64,000 bases of DNA from Rs1 sp029027825 (GCA_029027825.1 CP093399.1:124001-188000); one strand, 5' to 3'. Numbered from the stretch's first letter, positions 8,642 through 17,709 are shown. Translations and numbers: made by a program. Notes: a model not told the origin generated them from the letters alone.

Positions 8642-9607
8642 GTGGCTAAAATAATGGTGGATGTTGTCGCAACATCCTCAGTAGTGCCTAAAGTTGAATT
8701 GCAACTGGGTCTAGATAAACTCTTCGAATTAGGTTTTAGCACCAGGTTAGCCGACAATATAATGCTTCAAGAATTTGCCTATGCAGGCAGTGCCGAGCAG
8801 CGCGCCGCCGCTTTTTATAGAGCAGCAATGTCCGATTCTGAGCTGGTTTGGGCGATCAGGGGAGGTTATGGTGCTGCGCAGTTGTTGGATATCCTCACTG
8901 AGCTTAGCGTTCGGGAAAAGCCAACTAAGCAGAAAATATTAATTGGTTACTCTGATTTAACGGCGCTGTATCAATTTGTTAGTGAGCAATGGGGCTGGAA
9001 AATTTTACATGCACCTATGATATCCTCCAAAGATTTTCGGCAAATTACGCTTGAGAATGAAAGGCGGTTACTATCCTTACTTACCACGTCGGCTGTTGAT
9101 TTTAAATGGCAGATCCAGCCGCTGAAGTGGCTTCATACTCCCAAGTTGTCTTCAGCACTGATCACTGCTCAGTTATATGGTGGTAACTTATCAGTTATTT
9201 GCTCTATGCTAGGAACCCCTTGGCAATTAGATTTTTCAGATAAAATTTTATTCCTAGAGGAAATTGGTGAGAGCTGGAGTAAAATTGATCGGATGTTGGA
9301 GCAGTTACACCATTCTGGGTCTTTAGCTAGTTGCAAAGCTATCGTTCTTGGAGAGTTTACCTCCTGTAACGATGCTTCCCCTAGAGGGCTAGGTAGTGAA
9401 GATGATGAATCGCTTGAAAATGTCAGGAAAACCCTAACTGCTACACAGGGGATGGAAGCTGTTTTTAAGCGACTTGGAAAAAAAGAAAATATCCCTATTT
9501 GCTCTGGTTTACCAGTAGGCCACTGTTTGATAAATTCACCACTGCCTCTTTTGGCGACGTATCGATTGTCTGCAGCTAAAGGTATAGAGTTGATGTGTTG
9601 GTCATGA
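8642..9607 (+). CDS. ldcA: LD-carboxypeptidase (muramoyltetrapeptide carboxypeptidase), peptidase family S66
   Basis: A 321-residue cytoplasmic serine peptidase that removes the terminal D-Ala from cell-wall tetrapeptides during peptidoglycan recycling. The S66 landmarks are in order: AIRGGYGAAQLLD (71), nucleophile Ser104 in IGYSDLTALY, GGNLSVICSMLGTPW (180), catalytic Glu in FLEEIGESW (204-212) and His294 in GLPVGH. The length fits the family (300-350). The first residues lack the usual SPSG/APSS nucleotide-like opening and begin MAKIMVDVVATSS, slightly short. Start is GTG at 8642 with CGGAG seven to eleven bases upstream. It is bracketed by family-1 elements at 8452-8613 and 9623-9802. Confidence 0.9.
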   Translation: MAKIMVDVVATSSVVPKVELQLGLDKLFELGFSTRLADNIMLQEFAYAGSAEQRAAAFYRAAMSDSELVWAIRGGYGAAQLLDILTELSVREKPTKQKILIGYSDLTALYQFVSEQWGWKILHAPMISSKDFRQITLENERRLLSLLTTSAVDFKWQIQPLKWLHTPKLSSALITAQLYGGNLSVICSMLGTPWQLDFSDKILFLEEIGESWSKIDRMLEQLHHSGSLASCKAIVLGEFTSCNDASPRGLGSEDDESLENVRKTLTATQGMEAVFKRLGKKENIPICSGLPVGHCLINSPLPLLATYRLSAAKGIELMCWS

Positions 9608-10175
9608 CTTTATTGATTTTTTGAGACCTCTGCATAACTTACCCAGAGGGTATGATAACTGCGCTCGGTAATACGGCGTTAAAAACCGGCTCAACATGCT
9701 CATTTATACCAGTAATACCCATAAACAGGGGCACACTGACTCCGCTATCTCGCTGGTTTTTGCCTTGTCTTACCTTCGCTCGCAACGTTATGCAGAGGTC
9801 TCTTTTTATAGAAGATTTTTGTCAACAGCCAATTGTTAAATTAAGTGCTATTTATATGGCAGTAAAGTTGTTAATTACTTTTTCACTACTACAATTCAAT
9901 GTACGTCTTGTTGAGCATAAATCTGATTCAGTCACTTTTTAGAGCTACTTAGCATAACTTATTGATACTAATAGGGTTTTAAAAATAGCCTCTGAGCCTA
10001 ATGGTACAGTTAATATTTTTAAATTCTTCTGCAAAACCAATCTGTTACGCTTTATGTCCACTCTGAAATCACTGTTTGAGGATAAAAATTATTATATGGT
10101 TTAGCTTGTTAATCATCACTTTCTTTAGAGTGCATTTAAGCTGCTGAAAAATAATAATTTTATTGGAGTGGGTGA
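9608..10175. other. Non-coding gap with a family-1 element, upstream of the sensor kinase
   Basis: The first third is the family-1 element at 9623-9802. The remainder is AT-rich with no gene; it should contain the promoter of the histidine kinase gene. TTGGAGTGGGTGA just before the ATG at 10176 supplies the ribosome-binding site. Confidence 0.5.
9623..9802 (+). mobile_element. Family-1 MITE-like element, long-left form
   Basis: A 180-bp element with perfect 16-bp terminal inverted repeats. It is flanked by TTTTT on both sides (9618-9622 and 9803-9807). Compared with the 8452 copy it has an extra segment TTACCCAGAGGGTATGATAA next to the left end. It is in the same orientation as the 8452 copy, and its stop-side edge is 15 bp from the ldcA stop codon. 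Confidence 0.88.
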
Positions 10176-11843
10176 ATGTATATTTATTCGAAGTTAAAAG
10201 ATTTTCAGCAGTTTACAAAATTGTCACTATTCAGTAAAAAGAGAGTGAATAGCATAGGTACTAAACTGTTAATTAGAGTGTTAGCGGTTAGTTCGCTGTT
10301 CGTTATTCTTCAAACTCTGGTCCAACTAAACAACGACTATAAACTAGGGTTATCGGAAATAGATCGACGATTTAATCAGCTAAGCCTCAGTTATAGAGGT
10401 GGGTTAGCTAGAAGTATATGGGAAGTTAATAATACTCAAATAGAAAGTATCATCGAAGGCATGTTACAAATTCCCGATGTAGTGAAAGTTACTGTCACCG
10501 AATCATCGGGAAACGCAGATGCAGAAGAACCTATTTTGGCAGAAGTAGGGATCATGCCTGAATCAGGTTTCCTACAAAGAAATTTACCGGTGACGATTCA
10601 ATCGGGAGGGGTGGATAAGAAAATTGGCTCGTTAATTATCGCGATTAGTCTGGATGCATTATATGAAGATTTATATGGTACGGTCATCTTTATTCTATTA
10701 TTTCAGGTCGTGAAAACTTTTTTAATGTCGGCATTTATCTTAGCAATATTTCATTATTTGGTGACCAGACACTTAGTGGTTATGGCCAAATTTTCTAGTG
10801 ATACAAACCCTAATAACTTAGGTGAAATGCTGCTTCTTGATCGAAAGTCGCTAGGTGATGAAGATGAAATAACCGCGATGTCAGATGCATTAAATGACAC
10901 TAAAAGAAATTTGAAAAAGTTAGTGCAATCGAATGAGCAATCAGTGCAGATGCATGTAGAATTGGCGCAAAAGGAAGAAAAAGAGCAAGCTCACCAACAA
11001 TTTAAACAGCAAATTGAAGCTAAAAATGAAAAACTTGCCGATTCAAATAATGAGTTGGCATCAACCATCAATGAGCTTAAAAGTACTCAGGATCAATTAG
11101 TTAATTCAGAAAAGATGGCGGCATTAGGAGGAATGGTACAAGGTGTCGCGCATGAGCTAAATACGCCGATCGGTTTATCTATTACGGGAGCCAGTCATAT
11201 AAAATCTGATACTGATCGTATTATCAGCTTGCTAGCGGGTAATAAAATGAAAAAGTCTGATTTAGATGATTATCTTGACAGTACTAAAAACTTATCTAAA
11301 TCCATCAATATAGGGCTAGATAAGGCAGCAAATTTGATAAAATCTTTTAAGTTAGTTTCCGTTGAGCAGCATGAAGAGTTAAAGCAAGATTTCGATGTAA
11401 GACATAATTTAGAGGATATTTTGTATAGTATAAGACCCAGTATTAGAGAGAAAAAAGATATCCAAATTTACAATAACATTGTAGAAAATATAGAGATTTG
11501 TAGTTTTCCAGGGGTTTTTTATCAAATATATACAAATCTAATTAACAATGCGATGTTACACGCCTTTGAATTCCTTGATGAAGGAGAGATTACCATTTTT
11601 GGAGAGTATCAGGATCAACATTTGCTGATGTCTGTGAAAGACAATGGCTGTGGTATGAATGAAGAGACGATAAAGAAAGTTTTCGATCCATTTTTTACCA
11701 CTAAGCGCGCTAACGGTGGAACAGGTTTAGGTATGAATATTATTTATAACCTAGTCAATGATAAGTTACATGGCAGTATAAGAGTAGAGAGCAAAGAAGG
11801 AGAGGGCACCATCTTCTATTTCAAAATACCTAATCTCATTTAA
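10176..11843 (+). CDS. Sensor histidine kinase (orphan)
   Basis: A 555-residue inner-membrane sensor kinase. Transmembrane helix 1 is at about residues 30-50, a periplasmic sensor of about 115 residues of unknown ligand follows, and helix 2 is at about 168-192. A HAMP-like/linker region and a long Gln/Glu-rich coiled coil run from about 245 to 310. The dimerisation/phosphoacceptor domain has His326 in GVAHELNTPIG. The ATPase domain has its N box (TNLINNAMLHAF), G1 (VKDNGCGM), F box (FDPFFTTK) and G2 (GGTGLGMNI), so catalysis looks intact. The ending is at the kinase domain with no receiver. No response regulator lies next to it, so the partner must be elsewhere. Downstream is the convergent ter-associated operon. 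Confidence 0.92.
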   Translation: MYIYSKLKDFQQFTKLSLFSKKRVNSIGTKLLIRVLAVSSLFVILQTLVQLNNDYKLGLSEIDRRFNQLSLSYRGGLARSIWEVNNTQIESIIEGMLQIPDVVKVTVTESSGNADAEEPILAEVGIMPESGFLQRNLPVTIQSGGVDKKIGSLIIAISLDALYEDLYGTVIFILLFQVVKTFLMSAFILAIFHYLVTRHLVVMAKFSSDTNPNNLGEMLLLDRKSLGDEDEITAMSDALNDTKRNLKKLVQSNEQSVQMHVELAQKEEKEQAHQQFKQQIEAKNEKLADSNNELASTINELKSTQDQLVNSEKMAALGGMVQGVAHELNTPIGLSITGASHIKSDTDRIISLLAGNKMKKSDLDDYLDSTKNLSKSINIGLDKAANLIKSFKLVSVEQHEELKQDFDVRHNLEDILYSIRPSIREKKDIQIYNNIVENIEICSFPGVFYQIYTNLINNAMLHAFEFLDEGEITIFGEYQDQHLLMSVKDNGCGMNEETIKKVFDPFFTTKRANGGTGLGMNIIYNLVNDKLHGSIRVESKEGEGTIFYFKIPNLI

Positions 11844-11907
11844 AACAACCTACCGATAAACCGCCTGTCATGCGCTCGAATTACTGGGGCTCTCTGACTT
11901 GAGTAAA

Positions 11908-11934
11908 CCTCTGAACCAGTGACTTATTCAGAGG
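11908..11934. terminator. Hairpin between convergent kinase and ter-associated operon
   Basis: CCTCTGAA (11908-11915) pairs with TTCAGAGG (11927-11934) across an 11-base loop. It lies between two converging genes and is a plausible terminator. The arm GACTTATTCAGAGGCTTC resembles GACTTATTTAGAGGCTCC at 29541, so it may be a remnant of another small repeat family. Confidence 0.4.
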
Positions 11935-11966
11935 CTTCTTGGTCTGATCGATTTTTTCACTAGGAC

Positions 11967-13070
11967 TTATACGACATTGGCAATAACAGCGATGGCATTA
12001 AAAGGCATTAAACTATCTTGTTCTATATGAATCTTCTTCTCTTTAGCTAGTACCTTCAAATGAGCGATGTCCGGACTGTTTATATCCCTTACCATTAGTA
12101 GTTTAGGTACTCTTCTTAGCATGACCCGGGTAGCCTCAGCGATGCCCGGTTTTACTTTGTTAATATCATCAATCTGCTGTTTTTTCATCAGGGCTTCCAC
12201 GTAGCTTTTCATATCTTTGTGGCGCTGATTACTTGCTTTCGAAAAAACTAACACATCATTGCTATTAGGTATAATACTGGTAAAAAGCTCTGATATTTGA
12301 TCGGCGAACCAATTGCTAATGTCGTATTTTTGTAAGTTCGAGTACACCACACACTGATGGAATCCTTGGTACTCATCTCGTAGTATTGTTCTTGACACTA
12401 AACCTGAGACTGTAGAATTTAAAATTCCCGAAGGTATAGCATAATCGTCGGTTGTGGCAACAATATCAGCCATGCCTCCGATATCTGAAATAACACAGAG
12501 TTGATCGCTAATTTTATAGCTAGATGCAGTGTTCCACTTCGCTACTGCTTGTTTAAGCTCATTGGTGATGACCCCTTTGGCGGTCCATCCATCGACAAAT
12601 AAAACACTCTTTGCGGTGCGACCTGTCTCCTGAATGTACTTTAGCGCACTGTGATCAATGCCTTTATCACGTATTATAGATATTGAATAGTGTTGCACAT
12701 CCACAGCATAATAATGCTTAAGAGCTCTCGTTAACAATACTCCTATTGGCGTTCCAGCCCTCGCGAGGGAGAGTAGCGTTATCTCTTTTCCTTTTAGTTG
12801 ATAAATTTGTTGAGCTAAGCTGGCTACTTCTTTTGCCAAGCGCTGCTTATATTGAGTAACTAGCTGATAAAAAATATTTAAGTACTGCTCACTAGGTGCG
12901 AACTCTTGCGATATCATTTGAGAATAGTGCTGTTTACCTTGTTGTAATTGTCGCTCTTTTTCCGCAACGCTTAACATTGGTATGTCTATGGCTTGCAATA
13001 AAAATTGGCAATCTTCTAATGAGTAAGACCCTTTGAGAGGCTTTAATAGGTTCTCTTGTGTATCAGTCAT
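11967..13070 (-). CDS. Ter-locus StiP/PRTase-like protein with C-terminal PELOTA-like domain
   Basis: A 367-residue protein of a family found beside ter genes and variously annotated as cysteine protease StiP or PRTase_1. The core (about 90-290) looks like a phosphoribosyltransferase fold: LLSLARAGTPIGVLL as the first loop and VLFVDGWTAKGVIT (about 150-165) in the place of the PRPP-binding motif. The last 60 residues (PKLLMVRDINSPDIAHLKVL onward) fit the small PELOTA-type RNA-binding domain reported in this family. In published analyses of Ter systems these proteins belong to a module proposed to make a nucleoside-like metabolite; the reaction is unproven. Its start overlaps the HAD gene by 4 bp (ATGA), so translation is coupled. 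Confidence 0.8.
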   Translation of the reverse strand: MTDTQENLLKPLKGSYSLEDCQFLLQAIDIPMLSVAEKERQLQQGKQHYSQMISQEFAPSEQYLNIFYQLVTQYKQRLAKEVASLAQQIYQLKGKEITLLSLARAGTPIGVLLTRALKHYYAVDVQHYSISIIRDKGIDHSALKYIQETGRTAKSVLFVDGWTAKGVITNELKQAVAKWNTASSYKISDQLCVISDIGGMADIVATTDDYAIPSGILNSTVSGLVSRTILRDEYQGFHQCVVYSNLQKYDISNWFADQISELFTSIIPNSNDVLVFSKASNQRHKDMKSYVEALMKKQQIDDINKVKPGIAEATRVMLRRVPKLLMVRDINSPDIAHLKVLAKEKKIHIEQDSLMPFNAIAVIANVV

Positions 13071-13795
13071 ACTAATTTGTCCGCACTAATTTGGCTTTTT
13101 GGAGGGATCATTTGAAAATGGCATTCTTGCATAAATGGCAAGTCTGAGTTGCTATCTCCTAAACCAATGAATAGCGTTTCACTATTGATGGTTAAGTAGT
13201 GCTGTTTTAGATAATTAACCGCTAATTTTTTACAGGCAAAAGGGGGTAACAGCGCCATATTATCGCCATTAGTATGTACTCTAGCATTGTCTGCAATCGC
13301 ACAAAAATTCTGACAAATTTCATCAAGTTTTACTAAGTCTAGAGGATTGCCTTTTATTGAAATATAACATGCAAAACCAAAATCAAAAATTATTCTGCAG
13401 CGCAGTGCCAAGCTTTTTTTAGCAACAATATGTTGCACTTGTTTTAAATGGTCTTCTAAAATATTATGCCAATCTAAAGACTGATCAGTCAATATAGTTG
13501 CCCATTGGTCATCTATATCGCCTTTCTCATTGAGCACAATGGCACCATGATCGATGATCTGGAATCCATTGGTATTAATTGAAACCCTATCAAGTGCCGC
13601 TTTGTTGCGACCGGTAACGGGGATAAATATATGTTCATTACACATATTAATTAATTGCTGTTGTGCTGGGGTAGAGAAGGAAGAGGGCTGGCCGTTGGCA
13701 TCAACAGCATTGGTGGTTAATTTTACTTCGTTTAAACATTTTTTCTGGGTTTGAATTAAGGTGTCATCAATATCGGAAAAAAAAACAATAGGCAT
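13067..13795 (-). CDS. HAD-superfamily phosphatase of the Ter-associated operon
   Basis: A 242-residue HAD hydrolase. Motif I is FFSDIDDTLIQT with nucleophile Asp8 and acid/base Asp10. Motif II Ser/Thr is likely in FIPVTGRNKAAL. The motif III Lys probably lies in CKKLAVNYL, and motif IV is GLGDSNSDLPFM. The central insertion suggests the Cof/sucrose-phosphatase-like (C2 cap) branch. It lies between the TRSP phosphoribosyltransferase (19 bp upstream) and the StiP-like gene (4-bp overlap), making one operon. In the published Ter-system model such phosphatases dephosphorylate an intermediate of the proposed nucleoside-like product; that assignment is inferred from context only. Confidence 0.88.
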   Translation of the reverse strand: MPIVFFSDIDDTLIQTQKKCLNEVKLTTNAVDANGQPSSFSTPAQQQLINMCNEHIFIPVTGRNKAALDRVSINTNGFQIIDHGAIVLNEKGDIDDQWATILTDQSLDWHNILEDHLKQVQHIVAKKSLALRCRIIFDFGFACYISIKGNPLDLVKLDEICQNFCAIADNARVHTNGDNMALLPPFACKKLAVNYLKQHYLTINSETLFIGLGDSNSDLPFMQECHFQMIPPKSQISADKLV

Positions 13796-13814
13796 ATGGT
13801 TAAAGCTCGCTGAT

Positions 13815-14963
13815 TCAGGTGTTACTTAAGAAAGTATCTAAAATTACAACTTTAGCATCTAGGATATCTTTGAAAGGGCAATTGTAATACTGCACTTTGT
13901 TTTCGTAACACAAAATAACTTGTCGGTTTTTCGGTAGGTTGTACAAGTAAAACATACCTTGATGTCCGTTATCAAAGCAGCTGATTTTACTTTTTATCCC
14001 GCAATCTTCAATAGCCGGAGAGCGCCCGGTAGATTGAAATAATATATCAAACCCGCGCTGTTCTAATTCCTCTGCAAACAAAAATGGCAGGTAGCTAAAT
14101 TCACCGGTGCCAACTACTGTATATTGCTGATCTTGCTGCAAACTAATAGCACAGTTAGTTTCGATACCGACGAAGGAATACTGTGGTCGCTTTTGAACTA
14201 GATAGCCAGTTCGGCCAATATCGGCTCTGCTTACTGCTTTGCTGATACCTACCGCGGTATTTTTAGGCAGCTCATCTTTAAATGTCTCATCCGCGATGAA
14301 TTCAAAATCCCCATCTAATAAACTGCAAAACAGTAACCTTATATTCGGGTATTTTTCGGCAAATGCTGCTCTATCTTCCAGGCTTACCCAATTAACTAAG
14401 CTAGCCCAGACCACTGTTTTTAACAGGGGGAGCCGCTCTAATAATTGATTGGTGAGTTGGGCCAGAGTATTACCGGTACTTATCTCATCATCGACTAATA
14501 CAGCTGTTGTAATGCTTTGCTGGTTTAATGGCGCATCTAGAGAGTAGATCAGATGCGATGGAGCATGGCTGTGTGCTTCTATAATTGAAAATTCAATTTC
14601 TTTATCTATCTGGCAACGAGTAGTGTGGCTATAGACAATCTGTTGCGTATCGCCATAGACTTTTATTTCTTGGGCAACCCCAGCCGCTAAGCCTGTGGCT
14701 GTTTCTGCAATACCTAATACCCAAATATCGGAGGAGGGTGAGATTAAAGGTTGGATTTGCCTAGCCAGCATCTGGTAACTTTTTCGCATAGTGCTAGGTT
14801 GACAAGGTACGTATTTACCCAGAACTTTAGAGACGAACAGAAAGCGGCGTTTCGGATTTAGTCTAGAGCCAAAGGTCAGTAAGTGGTCGAGCGAAAACTT
14901 AGCGCTTAAAACAGATATTTTCAGCTTGCCAGTCTGCAGCTGAATAGAATGTTGGTCAGACAT
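13815..14963 (-). CDS. Phosphoribosyltransferase with TRSP domain (Ter-associated)
   Basis: A 382-residue two-domain protein. The N-terminal half is a phosphoribosyltransferase with the PRPP-binding motif VLVDDEISTGNTL (about residues 155-167) and LGIAETATGLAAGV as the early loop. The C-terminal half (about 230-380) is the TRSP domain, recognised by STGRSPAIEDCGIKS, after which the family is named. It is the first gene of the three-gene ter-associated operon (PRTase-TRSP, HAD, StiP/PELOTA). A separate promoter is expected in the 14964-15250 region, because a terminator (15254-15300) closes the core ter operon upstream. The nucleobase acceptor is unknown. Confidence 0.85.
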   Translation of the reverse strand: MSDQHSIQLQTGKLKISVLSAKFSLDHLLTFGSRLNPKRRFLFVSKVLGKYVPCQPSTMRKSYQMLARQIQPLISPSSDIWVLGIAETATGLAAGVAQEIKVYGDTQQIVYSHTTRCQIDKEIEFSIIEAHSHAPSHLIYSLDAPLNQQSITTAVLVDDEISTGNTLAQLTNQLLERLPLLKTVVWASLVNWVSLEDRAAFAEKYPNIRLLFCSLLDGDFEFIADETFKDELPKNTAVGISKAVSRADIGRTGYLVQKRPQYSFVGIETNCAISLQQDQQYTVVGTGEFSYLPFLFAEELEQRGFDILFQSTGRSPAIEDCGIKSKISCFDNGHQGMFYLYNLPKNRQVILCYENKVQYYNCPFKDILDAKVVILDTFLSNT

Positions 14964-15379
14964 TAATTAAAACCCATATAATTATTATAAATAGCTTCTT
15001 GATTAGTCGTCAATTATCCTAGATTAGCAAAATAATTAACATCATTTAAATATAATTGAATATTGAGTCAGTTTAGACTCCTTTATGGAATACTGAAGGT
15101 AGGCTATAAAAATAGCTGTAACATGTAAGCTACAGTTGTTTTAGGCATTATCTGCAGTCGATTCTTACTGTTTGTCGGTAAAGGCTGATGATAGCTATGT
15201 TTTAGCCTCAAATAAATAGCGATAATTTTAGCTACTTGCTCTCAACGTTTATCAATAAAAATAAAAAACGCTTATCAAAAAAAACATTAATGATAAGCGT
15301 ATTGTGCTGATTAGAGGAAATAATTTTAGCTAATCAGTGGCTTGGCGCGATAATCTAATCGCTGATAGATCGCCAATTC
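14964..15379. other. Non-coding gap separating the two ter operons
   Basis: A 416-bp AT-rich spacer with the core operon's terminator at 15254-15300. The other 290 bp must hold the promoter of the PRTase operon. No gene or repeat element was seen. Confidence 0.5.
15254..15300 (-). terminator. Rho-independent terminator of the core ter operon
   Basis: On the minus strand ACGCTTATCA pairs with TGATAAGCGT (10-bp perfect stem, 13-base loop, 15268-15300). The stem is followed by the T-rich run TTTTTATTTTTATT. It lies 80 bp after the terD-like stop and divides the core ter operon from the PRTase-HAD-StiP operon. Confidence 0.8.
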
Positions 15380-15958
15380 TTAACCTATATTAACACCATG
15401 TTGTTGTGCCATCGGCTTTAAGCCTCCAGCAAAACCTTGGCCTATCGCTTTGAATTTCCAAGCGCCGTTGTGTAAATATAACTCACCGAAGACTAAAGCC
15501 GTTTCAGTAGAATAGTCTTCTGAGAGGTCATAACGCGCAACTTCTTCATTGGAATTTGTATTAACAATACGAATAAAAGCATTCGATACTTGACCAAAGT
15601 TTTGGTTGCGAATGTCAGCTTCATGAATAGTGACACCGACTACAATTTTTTTAACGTCAGCAGGTATTATAGCTAAGTCAACTTTGATCATTTCATCATC
15701 GCCATCACCTTCACCAGTAGTGTTGTCGCCGGTATGTTCAATAGATCCGCAGGGTGACTTTAAATTATTGTAGAAAATAAAATCGCTATCCATGCGCACT
15801 TTTCCGTCTTCACCTACTATAAAAACTGAGGCATCTAAGTCAAACTCAGCGCCATCGGTCGAGCGGTTATCCCAGCCTAATCCCAGTGTCATTTTAGTCA
15901 TGCCCGGAGCAACTTTTTCTAGTGAAACGTTACCACCTTTTTGTAGTGAAACACCCAT
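15380..15958 (-). CDS. terD: TerD-family tellurium resistance / stress protein (TerD/TerE type)
   Basis: A 192-residue TerD domain protein, the usual length. It opens MGVSLQKGGNVSLEKVAPG and carries the calcium-binding signature residues FDLDASVF and HTGDNTTGEGDGDDE. TerD-family proteins are cytoplasmic, calcium-binding beta-sandwich proteins associated with TerC and other membrane partners in tellurite, colicin and phage stress resistance. It matches both TerD (DADFIFYNN region) and TerE (VGEDGKV, ending QHGVNIG), so the paralogue letter is a guess. It is the last gene of the core operon, followed by a strong terminator. A family-2 repeat lies between it and terB. Confidence 0.93.
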   Translation of the reverse strand: MGVSLQKGGNVSLEKVAPGMTKMTLGLGWDNRSTDGAEFDLDASVFIVGEDGKVRMDSDFIFYNNLKSPCGSIEHTGDNTTGEGDGDDEMIKVDLAIIPADVKKIVVGVTIHEADIRNQNFGQVSNAFIRIVNTNSNEEVARYDLSEDYSTETALVFGELYLHNGAWKFKAIGQGFAGGLKPMAQQHGVNIG

Positions 15959-16015
15959 TGTATAATCTCCTGTTTTTATAACTTAAAAAATTTATTTAAT
16001 GTTTAATAATATATC

Positions 16016-16083
16016 CCTGAATCCGTGACTTCAAAGTGAATACAGAGCTTGCGCTATGTAGTGCAGTGAAGCCACTGATTCAG
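16016..16083. mobile_element. Family-2 MITE-like element inside the ter operon
   Basis: A 68-bp element between terB and terD. It starts CCTGAATCCGTGACTTCA and ends GAAGCCACTGATTCAG, with GAGCTTGCGCTATG in the middle. The flanks ATATC and ATATA match in four of five bases if the last element base has changed. As RNA it would fold into a long stable hairpin within the operon transcript. Confidence 0.75.
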
Positions 16084-16090
16084 AATATAG

Positions 16091-16543
16091 TTACAGTTCA
16101 AAATCTGCGGCATTTAATCCTAATTCACAAGCTACCTTAACAGCGACAGCTTTTTCATTATCATCAAAGACACCATCAGCTGCTGCAATTGATAAGATTA
16201 AACGCATCACTGTACGGCAGGCAACATCGTCCCCTTTTAATAAGTTTAAAGCTTCAAAAGCTTTAGACTCGCCTACATCTTGATCAAATTCAAAGTTACT
16301 TAAAAATTCGTTGAATGATTTAATCACATCAGCCGTTTTAAATACGGAAAGCGCATCATTGCTCTCTATAATTTTCAACATTTTCTTTTTTTCTTCCGAC
16401 GAGACATCACCATCTGCCAGGGCTATTAAAGCGGTTCCAGCAGTTGCTGCATTTAAAAATTTCTTATTTTTAAATTTCAGTACTTCGTCTTTAAGCTCAT
16501 TTGATTTTTGTTTAACGCTTGAAATAAAAGATGCAAAACTCAT
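16091..16543 (-). CDS. terB: TerB, tellurite resistance TerB-family protein
   Basis: A 150-residue cytoplasmic, mostly helical protein. The TerB domain features are visible: LIALADGDVSSEEKKKML (about 37-54) and, repeated later, LSIAAADGVFDDNEKAVAVK (about 117-136). These acidic helix-loop motifs bind metal in the known TerB structure. Length equals E. coli TerB (151). It starts 2 bp after the terA stop; its ribosome-binding site GAGG lies within the last terA codons, so the pair is translationally linked. The partner model places TerB with TerC at the membrane. Confidence 0.93.
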   Translation of the reverse strand: MSFASFISSVKQKSNELKDEVLKFKNKKFLNAATAGTALIALADGDVSSEEKKKMLKIIESNDALSVFKTADVIKSFNEFLSNFEFDQDVGESKAFEALNLLKGDDVACRTVMRLILSIAAADGVFDDNEKAVAVKVACELGLNAADFEL

Positions 16544-16545
16544 AT

Positions 16546-17640
16546 TTAATCCTCATTATCTCTGTTGTTTTCGCAGTGATCTTCATCAGTACCACTATTT
16601 CGAAAAGGGAGGCCCCAGCCAAATGCTTTATCCAACTCTAGAAGGTCATCGAAGTATTCGTTTAAGGGGGTTATTTTTGGTGACTGCTCACTAAAATCTA
16701 ACATAGCGACAGCATAAATAGGTTTAACCTTTAAGGAATCCGGAGATATATCTAAGAATTGCACCCCGGGGATGTCAAAGGAAACTTTAACGTTTAATTC
16801 ATTCCAATTGCCAAAAGACTCCATCATCGTCACAAATATTAAATAGCGATTAATTTTATGCTGATAACGGTTGTTAATATCTAGTCTTTCTAAGTGCTCA
16901 TTGCTAGATCGACTAGCTTTGATATAGGGCACTCCTTCAAAGGATCCTTTAAACTCGGAGTCAAAGCTATAAACAATACCATTTTGCGCATTATTTAACT
17001 GATAAAAGCAACCTATACGTAAGTCTGAAATAGGTTTGAATTTGTCTCCTAAAAAATAGTTCGATATTGATTTTTTACCATTGTTGCCGGACGACCAATG
17101 CAGCTGGATACTCATGTTTGTTGCGGGCTGGTTGGCGGTGTCGACTATTCTTTCAATACTCGCATGAGTACTACCCTGGTTGGATTGAGCGGTACTCTTG
17201 ATGGAAAAAGATTCCAGTAACTTGTCTAGCCCAGTCGCGTAGCCCTGTAGCACACAACGTATTTTCCAGGTGCCTTTATGCAAGTATATGTCTAGTAAGG
17301 TCAATGCAGTTTGATCTGCTATTTGAGCCGAAATATCGATATTGGCGTAACATTTACCACCCAACAAATCATTAAGTTCAGCGCTTAATGATTTGTTATC
17401 TGCATTCACTTCTTTAGCAATGTAAACGGTAAGCTTCTGTATATCTGCATTTATGTCATGAAAATTTAACAGTAAATTGCAGTCTTGCATTGATACACCT
17501 TGCTCTGCTTCAAAAAGTGCAGGCGCCATTCCGGTCTTACTGACAATAACTCCCCAACTCCAATTTTCAATGTTCAATTGCAGTTTATATGAGTTATCAG
17601 CAGAAATAGGAGTGTTTTGTCCGGCTACTAGCTGTATCAA
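16546..17640 (-). CDS. terA: TerA-like tellurite resistance protein
   Basis: A 364-residue protein (E. coli TerA is about 385). It contains two tandem TerD-like beta-sandwich units: residues 1-150 (MIQLVAGQNTPIS ... YLHKGTWKIRCVLQGYATGL) and about 175-345 (NMSIQLHWSSGNNGKKSIS ... FDIPGVQFLDISPDS). The second half is more divergent, ends PKITPLNEYFDDLLE and then an acidic tail. The clustered Asp/Gly calcium loop of TerD is not preserved in unit 1. It lies between the terZ-like gene (69 bp upstream) and terB (2 bp downstream) in the core operon. Its biochemical role is not established in any organism. Confidence 0.88.
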   Translation of the reverse strand: MIQLVAGQNTPISADNSYKLQLNIENWSWGVIVSKTGMAPALFEAEQGVSMQDCNLLLNFHDINADIQKLTVYIAKEVNADNKSLSAELNDLLGGKCYANIDISAQIADQTALTLLDIYLHKGTWKIRCVLQGYATGLDKLLESFSIKSTAQSNQGSTHASIERIVDTANQPATNMSIQLHWSSGNNGKKSISNYFLGDKFKPISDLRIGCFYQLNNAQNGIVYSFDSEFKGSFEGVPYIKASRSSNEHLERLDINNRYQHKINRYLIFVTMMESFGNWNELNVKVSFDIPGVQFLDISPDSLKVKPIYAVAMLDFSEQSPKITPLNEYFDDLLELDKAFGWGLPFRNSGTDEDHCENNRDNED

Positions 17641-17709
17641 AGTTGTGTACTCAGAGTGAAAATCAATAAAATCTTTTTTAAATTCGATATTTTTTGCTAA
17701 AGGCGTTGG

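Noticed and set aside
8452..9802. Composite transposon carrying ldcA between two family-1 copies
   Set aside because: Each flanking copy has its own exact 5-bp duplication (GTCTT and TTTTT). A single mobilised unit would show one duplication outside both copies. Independent insertions explain this better.
9652..9942. 96-residue plus-strand reading frame
   Set aside because: Most of it is the family-1 element read in one frame; similar frames appear in other copies.
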